From assembly GCA_011523785.1 (NCBI GenBank), contig WTFW01000137.1, positions 1-38,427 of the forward strand: 38,427 nt of DNA, given 5' to 3'. The notes under the pieces are model-generated. The model worked only from the letters and a program-made list of their open reading frames with translations, searched no databases and had not been told where the DNA came from. The position numbers were made by a program, and so were the translations under genes. Below are positions 31,644-38,427 of this stretch, one piece after another (the first letter of the stretch is position 1; the number at the start of each line of letters is the position of its first letter). The stretch comes from Chloroflexota bacterium (lineage in GTDB: Bacteria > Chloroflexota > UBA11872).

Positions 31644-34022
31644 CTAAAGCCTGGCGAGTTGCGTGTGTAAGTAAGCGGCCTGTGTCGCATGCGCGTAGGC
31701 CGCCAGACGGTTGTGCGTGCCCGTGCCGGCGGTTGGCCGGTATTCCGTGGCGGTCACCGGCATCAGCCACTCCAGGTCGCGCCCGGCCTCGCTGCGACGC
31801 CCCTCGGCTTCGGCCCCGCGGACCAGCGCTTCGATGTGCTCGCCGTCCGGGCTGACCAGCACCACCGGTTCGCGCGTGGCGGCCGCGGCGGCAATGGCTT
31901 GCTTGATTGAGCGGCCCGACCGCCGATCGCGGCGCCCGTCGCGCAGTGGAGCCTGGTCCGCGATCCGCGCCACGAACTGGAACACCCGCTTGAAGTCCGC
32001 GCGAATGGCGTAAGCCAGCGAAACGGCGTGGACCACCGGCGTGGACGCGGGGTCGTCACTGTGCAGCGTCAGTCGCAGGTCGATAGCCGTCGCGGCGGCC
32101 TCCGAACCGAACTCAATGCGCTGACCGCTGGCTGCAAACCGTCCCAGTCGCTTGAACGGCCCGCCATCGGCCAGCCGATAGGCCGCATCCACCCAGCTGG
32201 AGGCCATCAGCCTCTCGCCGCTCAGCGTCAGGGCCAGGAAAGCCTTGGGCTGCGCCGCGAACGCCGCGTCGAAGCGCGATAGGTACACCTCCGCGCTGGC
32301 GGCGAAGCGACAGTTGGGATCGTGCAGTGGGTTGGCCGAGCCCCGCGGCAGCACGATCGTGGCCAGCGATCCGCCAGCCCCGGCGTACAACCGCGGATTC
32401 GGACCCGGCCGGTCAGACACCCACATGTGCCGGCAGTCCACTCGCCCAAGCTGCGCGAGCGGATGCCAGGACTGCTGGTCCGGGTTGAACGCCAGCAGCG
32501 CGGTCTGCCCGGTCTCGTCCCGCAGCGCCGCATACAGGAAGTGGGCGTCGCCGGCGCAGGCGGTGATACGGCCCCGGATTGGCGAGTCGTTCTCGCGCAG
32601 ACGTTCAGGGCCGGCGGGCGTTATGTCGCCGGATCGAAAGCGATAGAGCCCCTGCGACAGCGGGAGCCACAGATAGCCGCGCCACACCGCCGCGCCGCGG
32701 CCGCTATACGGACTGGAATGCCATGCGCGCCGGGACCACACGTGCTCCGCCACCGCGCCGCCCGCGCCGCCGGGCCGCAGCGCGTAAAGGCCGTCTTCCT
32801 TCACCACGTAGGCCGTGTCGCCCAGGCTCGCCAGCGCATTGGCGGCTGACGCGCCGTCCCCCACCGGCGCGCCGTCCGTCCAGGTGGAGTCCGCCCCACC
32901 GTCCACCGAAGTCGACAGCATCGGCCCGCCGGTCTCGCTGCTCACCCGCGCCAATTGCGAACCGATTACCAGAAACGCGTCGGCCTTCCGGACTTCGCGT
33001 ACCGCCAGTTCATTGATGCGGGTTGACGAGTCCAGGACCGAAGCAACGGTCAGCCGCAGCCAAAAGGCGTCCACCCCGTTGATGGTCGCCCGCCGCCAGT
33101 CCGCCGGTTCCTCGAACGACACATCGCCGTCGCGGGCCAGCGTCTTGCCGTCCTGCGCCGTGCCGTCGCTCAACTCACTCACGGTCGTCCAGGCCGAGCC
33201 ATTCCAGTATTCGGCCGCCAGTTCGGCCGCGTTGCCGTTCGCGGCGGCGTTCATCTCGATGGCCACCGCCGCGAACGGTGCCTGGCCGCCCACCAGCAGC
33301 CAGGCACCGTCGTTCACCGCGCCCAGCGAGTCCAGGTGCCCGTACGTTCCGGCGTCCCCGTCGCTGACGGCCTCGGTCAGATCGGCGTACGTCTGACCGC
33401 TGTCGCCGGTTCGCAGCACCGCCGTCGGGTTGGCGCGCTGGCCCGCGTGTTGCGTCCAGCTTGTGCCATCGAACGTCCAGAACGGCTCGTCGGCCGCCGA
33501 ACCGCCCACGGCCACGAACGCCGTCGGCCGCTCCGCGCGTCCCGCAAAGACCGCGGCGGACATCGCCGTAACCCCAGGCTCGAACGCCTTGGCCAGGCTC
33601 CAATTCCTGCCGTCCCGCGAGCGGTAGACGGCGGACCCCGCCAGCACGTAGACGACGCCGTCGAGTTCGAAGTGGTCAGAAATCTCTCCCGATGACGTAA
33701 TCGGCGCAATCGAGACTTCCGGCGGCAGGGTGACCTGGTGCGGGATGCGCGTGTCGGCCAGTCCGTGGGCGTAGCTGGTCGATCCGCCGCGCGGCACGAC
33801 CCGCTGGCCATACCCGCCCGAGAGGTCGTCCACCGCCCAGGTCGTCTCGTCTTCGGGCGGGAACTGGGCGTAAGACTGGTCGGTCTGGCTCACGCGCGGC
33901 GCAAAGAAATCCAGCTTGCGCTCGCGCCAGGCCACTGGGCCGTCGGCGCCGGTGCTCAGCATCAGGCCCGTCCCGTTCACCATGCAGTCGTAGGGATAGG
34001 GCGGACGGTTGCCACGTGGCAT
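31644..34022 (-). CDS. Large virion-like propeller protein (tail nozzle or adhesin candidate)
   Basis: This 792-aa protein has no confident family by eye. Residues about 100-580 carry repeated short blades with W/F-containing strands and Asp-box-like motifs (YRSRDGRNWS; STSVDGGADSTWTDG), suggesting a beta-propeller. The C-terminal 200 residues (FKRVFQFVARI, DGRRDRRSGRSIKQAI, EPVVLVSPDGEHIEALV, WLMPVTATEY) look like a phage minor tail protein domain. Its length and its place after an adaptor-like gene recall the propeller nozzle of T7-like podophages (tail tubular protein B, about 790 residues); that is an inference. The ATG follows directly on the stop of the preceding gene, and the tail-fibre gene begins 11 bp after its end. 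Confidence 0.7.
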   Translation of the reverse strand: MPRGNRPPYPYDCMVNGTGLMLSTGADGPVAWRERKLDFFAPRVSQTDQSYAQFPPEDETTWAVDDLSGGYGQRVVPRGGSTSYAHGLADTRIPHQVTLPPEVSIAPITSSGEISDHFELDGVVYVLAGSAVYRSRDGRNWSLAKAFEPGVTAMSAAVFAGRAERPTAFVAVGGSAADEPFWTFDGTSWTQHAGQRANPTAVLRTGDSGQTYADLTEAVSDGDAGTYGHLDSLGAVNDGAWLLVGGQAPFAAVAIEMNAAANGNAAELAAEYWNGSAWTTVSELSDGTAQDGKTLARDGDVSFEEPADWRRATINGVDAFWLRLTVASVLDSSTRINELAVREVRKADAFLVIGSQLARVSSETGGPMLSTSVDGGADSTWTDGAPVGDGASAANALASLGDTAYVVKEDGLYALRPGGAGGAVAEHVWSRRAWHSSPYSGRGAAVWRGYLWLPLSQGLYRFRSGDITPAGPERLRENDSPIRGRITACAGDAHFLYAALRDETGQTALLAFNPDQQSWHPLAQLGRVDCRHMWVSDRPGPNPRLYAGAGGSLATIVLPRGSANPLHDPNCRFAASAEVYLSRFDAAFAAQPKAFLALTLSGERLMASSWVDAAYRLADGGPFKRLGRFAASGQRIEFGSEAAATAIDLRLTLHSDDPASTPVVHAVSLAYAIRADFKRVFQFVARIADQAPLRDGRRDRRSGRSIKQAIAAAAATREPVVLVSPDGEHIEALVRGAEAEGRRSEAGRDLEWLMPVTATEYRPTAGTGTHNRLAAYAHATQAAYLHTQLARL

Positions 34023-35246
34023 TTACCAGCCTCCCCCCAGCATCACCCGCCGGGTAGCGCGCGGGCGGTAGAGACGGGACAGTTGCTGGAATTCCAGCGC
34101 CGCGTCGTGGTGCAGGGCCGCATAGCGCGCCACGTCGCCCGCCGGCGCGTCGCGGTGCAAGTGGCGGTAAACCTCCACCAGCGCGCCGTGCACAACCCAG
34201 TCCGCCGGAGCGTCGGTCACCGCCTCATCGCCGGCCAGCGGGTCGTAGGCCCGCAGCCCTTCGATCAGCAGCGTCTCGCCCAGGCTGGGCGGCGGGTCTG
34301 ATTCCAGCCACAATTCCGGCCCCGCCGGCCCCGGGTTGGCCGTGGTTCGCCACCACGTCACCGCCGACATCACGCGCTGCGGATTGGCTGCCGCTCGCCG
34401 CCAAACCTCCACCACTTGCTGCCGATGCGTGATCCAGGCGGGCAGGGGGAACCGGCGGCGGCCGGCCGCCAGCAGGATCACCTGGTCCCAGCGGGTCGCC
34501 GCCTCCGCCTCCGCGGCGCCCAGGCGGACCTCGATCTCCTCACATCCCTCGGGAATCACGAACGTCAGGCGTACCCGCCGCCAGGCTCGGCCCGTCGCCG
34601 TAACCGCGTCCAGGTCCACGCCGCCGGTCAGGTTGTGAACCGCCAGCCGCGACCTGGACCCGCCGGGCGCCACTGCCGCTTCCAGGGTGTACGGCTGGCC
34701 CGGCAGCACGGCCAGCGCGGTCGAGGCCGCGTACCCGCCCGCCGCCGTTGTGGTCACCTCCAGGCTGGCGGCTCCGCTGGCCGCGTCCGCGCCAGCCTCG
34801 ACCTTCGCCGCGCCGGCATTCCAGGTGCGCCAGGCCCGCGAGTCCGGCCGTTCCATCCCGCCGTCCGCCAGCATGGTCAGTGGCGAAAGCGTCTGGAACC
34901 AACAGCGCGTCAGCGTGGCGCTGATGGCCGTGTCGATCACGTCGGGCGCCACCAGCCGCGACAGCTCATAGGACGCCGCGTCGTCCAGTGCGTGCGGAAA
35001 CGCCCGACTGACGGTAATCGACCCGGCGGCCGGGTCATAAGCCGCCACGCGACGCGTCTCGCCGGCATTGGGACCGCCGAACACGTGAACCCAGCTATCG
35101 GTCCATAGGTCGGCCGAGGCCGTCGAATCCTGGAGTCGTGCCGCGTCCACCAGCGTCACCGTGGACCCGCCCTCGGCCGTGCCCGTCAGGAACGGCGCCA
35201 GTCGCTGGGCCACGCGATGGCGCAGCGCGCGCCGCGTGACGCTCAT
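34023..35246 (-). CDS. Neck/adaptor-like protein with inserted carbohydrate-binding-type domain
   Basis: This 407-aa protein starts with TRRALRHRVAQRLAPF and ends with a helical stretch (WVVHGALVEVYRHLHRD, DAALEFQQLSRLYRP), which resembles phage head-tail adaptor or tail tubular protein A subunits. Between them, residues about 118-260 look like a CBM4/9-type jelly roll (LADGGMERPDSRAWRTWNAG, GQPYTLEAAVAPGG, AWRRVRLTFVIPEGCEEIEV). Such an insertion would project sugar-binding domains from the neck. ATG 35246 has GGAGG at the right spacing and overlaps the preceding gene as ATGA, so I preferred it to an upstream in-frame start. The assignment is from layout and fold impression. Confidence 0.65.
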   Translation of the reverse strand: MSVTRRALRHRVAQRLAPFLTGTAEGGSTVTLVDAARLQDSTASADLWTDSWVHVFGGPNAGETRRVAAYDPAAGSITVSRAFPHALDDAASYELSRLVAPDVIDTAISATLTRCWFQTLSPLTMLADGGMERPDSRAWRTWNAGAAKVEAGADAASGAASLEVTTTAAGGYAASTALAVLPGQPYTLEAAVAPGGSRSRLAVHNLTGGVDLDAVTATGRAWRRVRLTFVIPEGCEEIEVRLGAAEAEAATRWDQVILLAAGRRRFPLPAWITHRQQVVEVWRRAAANPQRVMSAVTWWRTTANPGPAGPELWLESDPPPSLGETLLIEGLRAYDPLAGDEAVTDAPADWVVHGALVEVYRHLHRDAPAGDVARYAALHHDAALEFQQLSRLYRPRATRRVMLGGGW

Positions 35247-35497
35247 GGTCGGGCCTCCGCGCACTCGGTTTCACGCTGGTTCCACGCCGACCGCTGCGAA
35301 TCCAGGGCCTCCAAGTCGGGTGCCCCGTGCTCTCGCAGCCGCGCCGCCTGGCGCTCGCGCATGGCCAGCGCCGTGTCTTGCGCTTCCTGACGGTCGGGCG
35401 TGATCACCAGAATCTGGCGTCCGCCCGCCGCGCCCGGAAAGCGGTGGATCAGGCGCCGCGCCGGGCGACGCCTGATCCAGATGATTGGAGCGTGCAT
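35243..35497 (-). CDS. Small basic protein of the virion-like operon
   Basis: An 84-aa protein of unknown family. The N-terminus is arginine-rich (WIRRRPARRLIHRF). A short beta-like stretch (QILVITPD) is followed by a charged helix (QEAQDTALAMRERQAARLRE). AGGAGG nine bases before the ATG and an ATGA overlap with the following gene show that it is a real, coupled gene. Lying between the capsid-like and adaptor-like genes, it may be a head-decoration, head-completion or nucleic-acid-binding protein; none of these is proven. Confidence 0.6.
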   Translation of the reverse strand: MHAPIIWIRRRPARRLIHRFPGAAGGRQILVITPDRQEAQDTALAMRERQAARLREHGAPDLEALDSQRSAWNQRETECAEARP

Positions 35498-35529
35498 ATG
35501 ACGCTGCCTCCTCCTGGAACCGTCCGGGC

Positions 35530-36384
35530 TTAGCTGGACGGGGTGGACGCGTCGAAGTACATCTCCACGCCCCAGGCGTCCGCGTATTCGCCCAGGCCGT
35601 AGTCCGCCACCACGTTCAGTTCCCAGGCCCGCAGCGAGGCGTCCCGCTGCCGTTCCACCGCCCAGTCCTTGAACATCACCAGCACCAGCGCCTCCTTCGA
35701 GAACACCGCGCCCTTGGCGTCGTCGCTGCTGTCCACCGCCAGGTTTCCGGCCTGGAAGACGTCCACGCCGAACGCGCGCGCCACCCAGTGGTTTTCCAGC
35801 ACCGTCTGCGAGATGCCGGCCGGCACCGGATAGGTGCCCGTGGGCGAAATGTCCGCTGCCAGGTCGTGCGCCTGGTACGGGTGCAACACCGCGTGGAACG
35901 GCTGCGGCGCCGGTTCGTCTGCGCCATGCAGACGCGAAACCGCCGCCCGCAGGTGGCCCATCGAGATGTTCTTGCCGGCCCCGCCCAGCGACGCGCTGAA
36001 GCTGTCCAGCATCCCCAGCAGGTCCGTGTCCAGCTTGCGGGCGATCGCATCGCCCAGCACCCGCCCCGCGGCTCGGGCCATGTCTTCCTTGGCCGTGCGC
36101 AGCGCGCGGTCGGTCAGCACGATCTGCGCGCCCACCTCGGCCGGCGTAATGCTGACCTTGCTGGTGGTCAGCGTCTGCGGGTTCGTCATGTCCACGCCCT
36201 CGGTCAGGGCGCTCGCCGACACCGTGCCGAACTTGGGAATCTCCAGCCGGTCGCCGGCCCCGCGCGGAACCCGATAGGTCCGCACCAGCGGTTCCATCAC
36301 CGTCCGGTGCATCTGCGTGCGACGGGCTTCGGCAATTACCGTATCCACCACGTCGCCGATTGAATCAGTCTTCGTTATCGCCAC
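35530..36384 (-). CDS. Major capsid protein-like (HK97-fold candidate)
   Basis: This 284-aa protein resembles major capsid proteins of tailed phages in the central part: LEIPKFGTVSASALTEGVDM, SKVSITPAEVGAQIVLTDRA, GDAIARKLDTDLLGMLDSFS, then PFHAVLHPYQAHDLAAD and a C-terminal VVADYGLGEYADAWGVEMYF. The order of an N-terminal helix, an extended-loop-like strand pair, the TEVG-like block and a spine helix is typical of the HK97 fold. GTG 36384 preceded by CGGAGG at seven bases decides the start. No protease-cleavable delta domain or scaffold is obvious. It is the first gene of a six-gene leftward operon; encapsulin or a prophage remnant are alternatives to an active virus. Confidence 0.8.
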   Translation of the reverse strand: MAITKTDSIGDVVDTVIAEARRTQMHRTVMEPLVRTYRVPRGAGDRLEIPKFGTVSASALTEGVDMTNPQTLTTSKVSITPAEVGAQIVLTDRALRTAKEDMARAAGRVLGDAIARKLDTDLLGMLDSFSASLGGAGKNISMGHLRAAVSRLHGADEPAPQPFHAVLHPYQAHDLAADISPTGTYPVPAGISQTVLENHWVARAFGVDVFQAGNLAVDSSDDAKGAVFSKEALVLVMFKDWAVERQRDASLRAWELNVVADYGLGEYADAWGVEMYFDASTPSS

Positions 36385-36787
36385 TGCGTTGCCTCCGGAG
36401 CACCCGCGCATGCGGAGCGCTCGGTATGTCGTGAACCAGTGCGACGCCGCTCATGGGCGCCTGCTCGGCAAAGCCCCGCTTCGCCGGCGCTTGCTCTCGC
36501 GGGGCACACCGAGTTGTCTCCCGGCCCTGTCGAGGCGGCGGGATCGCACCCGTCCCGATATCCCATCGGTCGATGCGAGCGGTCCGTCGCCCCTCTGCTC
36601 CGCACAAGCGCACCGGGCGGTGATGACGCCACTCGGATGCCCGAGTTCCCGGCTGCCGACGCGCGGCCTTCGGTTGCCACGCGCCGCTGGCGGGAGTCGG
36701 ATCACCCAACGCGGGCCGCCACGGCCCCGCTTCGGCTGACCGCCGCTCGTCAGGCGAGTTCGATCAGATCCGAAGCGCTACACCGCT

Positions 36788-36816
36788 ATTGTACACGAGA
36801 AGCATACGCCTCGCAA
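36788..36816 (-). promoter_or_regulatory. Candidate sigma-70-type promoter of the virion-like operon
   Basis: On the minus strand TTGCGA (36816-36811) and TACAAT (36793-36788) are separated by exactly 17 bases, matching the -35 and -10 consensus at 4 of 6 and 5 of 6 positions. Transcription would begin near 36781, leaving a leader of about 400 bases before the capsid-like gene. It is supported by motif and spacing only. Confidence 0.4.
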
Positions 36817-36872
36817 CCCGTGCCGGCCGGGACCATCAAAGCCGTAAACCTGGCAGCCAGCGCCTTTTACTC

Positions 36873-36901
36873 TTTCCATGCCGGTAGCCTGCCGCTACGA
36901 T
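36873..36901 (+). promoter_or_regulatory. Candidate promoter of the secreted propeller gene
   Basis: TTTCCA and TACGAT with a 17-base spacer match the sigma-70 boxes at 4 of 6 positions each, about 36 bases upstream of the chosen start. This is weak, but the region is AT-rich relative to the surroundings. Confidence 0.25.
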
Positions 36902-36936
36902 GCTTATGTCTACCGGGTAGTCCATGGAGACGGCGG

Positions 36937-38304
36937 ATGCTGGCTATGCACTCCAATTTCAGGCAAATCACGGTCCGCAGACTGTTCGCAGGCGCGGCGA
37001 TTGCCACGGCTTTAATGCTTGCGCTTGTTGCCGCGCCGGCCTTAGCTCAATGGCCCACGACCTGTGTGGAATTGAACGATATCGTCGAGGCCGACCTGGG
37101 CAACAACCACAACGTCGGCATCTACCAGCGCGTATTCGGCGATCGGGCCGAGCAGGCTTGCCAGAACGACCATCGCCAGGATGTCCAGTCAACCTTCGCT
37201 TGGGCGATTCCCACCCCGACGCCAGCGCCTCAGCCGGCCCCAGCGCCCGCGCCCGCGCCGTTTCCCGCCTCGCCCCCGATTGGCGAAGTCACGGTAATGG
37301 CTGCCTCGCCGTTCGTCTTCCAGGATCACACCATCTGGCTCGGTACCTCCGGCGGCGGCATTCTCCGATCCACCAATACAGGCGCCACGTTTACTCAGGT
37401 CGTCAGCGGGCTGCCCAACCTCACCATCAACGCCATCCTGCCGTCGCCGAACGTGCATCTCGACGGCGTGGTCTTGGCTGCCACGGAAGCCGGCGTCGCA
37501 CGATCCACAAACGCCGGTGAGTCTTGGATGGCCGTGTCCGGCCTTCCCGCCGGCCGAATCGGCGGGTTGGCGGCTTCGTCGGACTTCGCCAACAACAACG
37601 CATTCTTTGCCGTTGCCGACGCTGGCGGTCTGTTCGAATCCACCGACGGCGGGGCAAACTGGTCGCCCGTACCCGCGCTTCATGGGAACGGCTTGAGGCC
37701 CGGTCGGTACCTCGGATTGGCCGCCGTCAATGGACGCGGAAGCTCAAGGCACGTGTTTGCCTGGACTTCCACCGACTTGCTCGGCAGCAACAACGATGGC
37801 CGAGGCTTCCAATCGCAGCTTGGGCGCGGGGCTTTGCCGAGTGATCTTCATATTTCGGCGGTTGCCTTCCACCCCGAGTTTCACAGCAAGCCGATCATTT
37901 TTGTCGGTTCCGTGCAGCACGGCGTCTACCGCTCGAGAAATGGGGGCGATGACTTCACGAAGGTGATTGAGAATCACAAGGATGAGTTGGGCCGCATCAA
38001 CACGATCGCCCTCTCGCCCAATATCACCCGTGACGGAACCGTCGCGGTCGGAACCACAAAGAAGGGGGTCTACATCAGCCGGAAGGTCGTTCGGCAAGGC
38101 ACCGTCACCGACCCGGGTAACAGATCGAACTGGGATCACCGCAGCGTGAACCTGAACATCTCGAAAGTTACGGGCCTCGCCTTCAGCAACAACTACCTGC
38201 AAGACCGGTCGCTCTGGGCCGCTGGCGAGGCCCAGTTCGCGTTTAGCCACTCCGGTGCGTCCGACTGGTTCACCTACCGCGATCCGGTAGGCCCCATCGG
38301 CTAG
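36937..38304 (+). CDS. Secreted Asp-box (BNR) beta-propeller protein
   Basis: A 455-aa exported protein. The signal peptide is RRLFAGAAIATALMLALVAA with cleavage expected after APALA (about residue 37). A short domain with two cysteines (C43, C75) follows, then a Pro-Ala linker (about 91-112). The rest is a propeller with repeated Asp-box motifs S-x-(N/D)-x-G-x-(S/T/N)-(W/F): LRSTNTGATF, ARSTNAGESW, FESTDGGANW and YRSRNGGDDF. Such folds occur in sialidases, Ycf48-like and Vps10-like proteins; no catalytic residues identify an enzyme. The open frame extends to 36439, but GGAG eight bases before ATG 36937 and the signal peptide decide the start. It is divergent from the virion-like operon. Confidence 0.85.
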   Translation: MLAMHSNFRQITVRRLFAGAAIATALMLALVAAPALAQWPTTCVELNDIVEADLGNNHNVGIYQRVFGDRAEQACQNDHRQDVQSTFAWAIPTPTPAPQPAPAPAPAPFPASPPIGEVTVMAASPFVFQDHTIWLGTSGGGILRSTNTGATFTQVVSGLPNLTINAILPSPNVHLDGVVLAATEAGVARSTNAGESWMAVSGLPAGRIGGLAASSDFANNNAFFAVADAGGLFESTDGGANWSPVPALHGNGLRPGRYLGLAAVNGRGSSRHVFAWTSTDLLGSNNDGRGFQSQLGRGALPSDLHISAVAFHPEFHSKPIIFVGSVQHGVYRSRNGGDDFTKVIENHKDELGRINTIALSPNITRDGTVAVGTTKKGVYISRKVVRQGTVTDPGNRSNWDHRSVNLNISKVTGLAFSNNYLQDRSLWAAGEAQFAFSHSGASDWFTYRDPVGPIG

Positions 38305-38328
38305 CGCGGTGTAACTGGCCTTATCCCT

Positions 38329-38362
38329 TTGGGGGGCGACGGGACAAGCCGTCGCCCCCCAA
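38329..38362 (+). terminator. Terminator-like hairpin after the propeller gene
   Basis: A 14-bp perfect stem (TTGGGGGGCGACGG, loop GACAAG, CCGTCGCCCCCCAA) lies 25 bp after the stop codon. There is no T-run, only CATTTAAG downstream. The strength and position make it the likely transcript end. The remaining 65 bases to the window edge show nothing recognisable. Confidence 0.65.
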
Positions 38363-38427
38363 GGCATTTAAGGCACCCGCCAATGCCTCGCTCGTAGCTC
38401 ATCCTCGCCGTGGGCTACGCTCCCACC

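Larger units (their letters stand above)
36385..36936. other. Divergent regulatory region between the virion-like operon and the secreted propeller gene
   Basis: A 552-bp stretch with no convincing gene, although several frames are open because of the high GC. The right third (about 36770-36910) is AT-richer and holds candidate promoters for both directions, annotated separately. The left 400 bp would be an unusually long GC-rich leader of the capsid-like operon and contain an imperfect GCCCCGC/GCGGGGC inverted repeat (about 36474-36514). The rightward open frame continues through here from the secreted propeller gene but lacks protein-like character before its signal peptide. Confidence 0.5.

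Noticed and set aside
36365-36709. Several overlapping minus-strand open frames upstream of the capsid-like gene
   Set aside because: Low-complexity, arginine- and proline-rich translations typical of open frames in GC-rich noncoding DNA; no ribosome binding sites.
36755-36790. TTCGATC-containing stretch considered as a tRNA T-arm
   Set aside because: The flanking bases do not pair to form a T-stem, and no acceptor or anticodon stem could be found.
36439-36936. N-terminal extension of the secreted propeller protein to a total of 621 residues
   Set aside because: The extension is not protein-like and would bury the signal peptide; ATG 36937 has a ribosome binding site.
37200-37270. Pro-Ala repeat in the propeller gene considered as a DNA repeat
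   Set aside because: It is a simple low-complexity protein linker after the signal-peptide region, not a mobile or structural DNA repeat.

Overview
The window is high-GC bacterial chromosome, densely packed on both strands. The best guess at the host is a Chloroflexota lineage. This is inferred from the DUF2298 (YYY) membrane protein at the left edge, a membrane-anchored YvcK, the DXS variant and the general gene mix; no rRNA or other taxonomic marker is present. No tRNA, rRNA, CRISPR array, insertion sequence, integrase or transposase was seen.

Left part (1-8.8 kb): the 3' end of a large DUF2298 membrane protein, a small membrane-anchored coiled-coil protein, a YkgJ-type cysteine-cluster protein and selB. 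On the opposite strand is a gapdh-pgk glycolytic pair. A 16-bp site one base away from the consensus ParB-binding parS lies between gapdh and pgk.

Hopanoid and isoprenoid part (8.8-19.4 kb): hpnC, hpnD, hpnE and shc/hpnF are overlapping or nearly so. They convert farnesyl diphosphate to squalene and then to hopene. They are followed by an orphan XRE antitoxin-like gene, a possible antitoxin remnant, hpnH (adenosylhopane formation), an opposing SDR, dxs (entry into the MEP pathway) and a polyprenyl diphosphate synthase. The set links precursor supply to hopanoid production. yvcK and a Cof-type HAD phosphatase follow.

Signalling part (21.8-28.6 kb, minus strand): a seven-gene operon encodes two STAS proteins, a receiver-STAS fusion, a receiver-PP2C (RsbU-like) phosphatase, an RsbW-like kinase, a type I periplasmic binding protein and a hybrid-less histidine kinase with a large helical extracytoplasmic domain. 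Five of the genes are joined by overlaps. It looks like a binding-protein-triggered, TorT/TorS-like sensor wired into a partner-switching module, with no sigma factor nearby. A Sua5/TsaC gene and a coupled hypothetical gene follow on the plus strand.

Right part (30.2-36.4 kb, minus strand): a tightly coupled six-gene virion-like operon encodes a major-capsid-like protein, a small basic protein, a neck/adaptor-like protein with an inserted carbohydrate-binding-type domain, a 792-aa propeller protein, a tail-fibre-like protein and a small one-helix membrane protein. No terminase, portal, protease, tape measure or integrase is visible. The operon is bounded by a 15-bp hairpin on one side and a divergent secreted Asp-box propeller gene on the other. 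This is the strongest candidate for something undescribed in the window.
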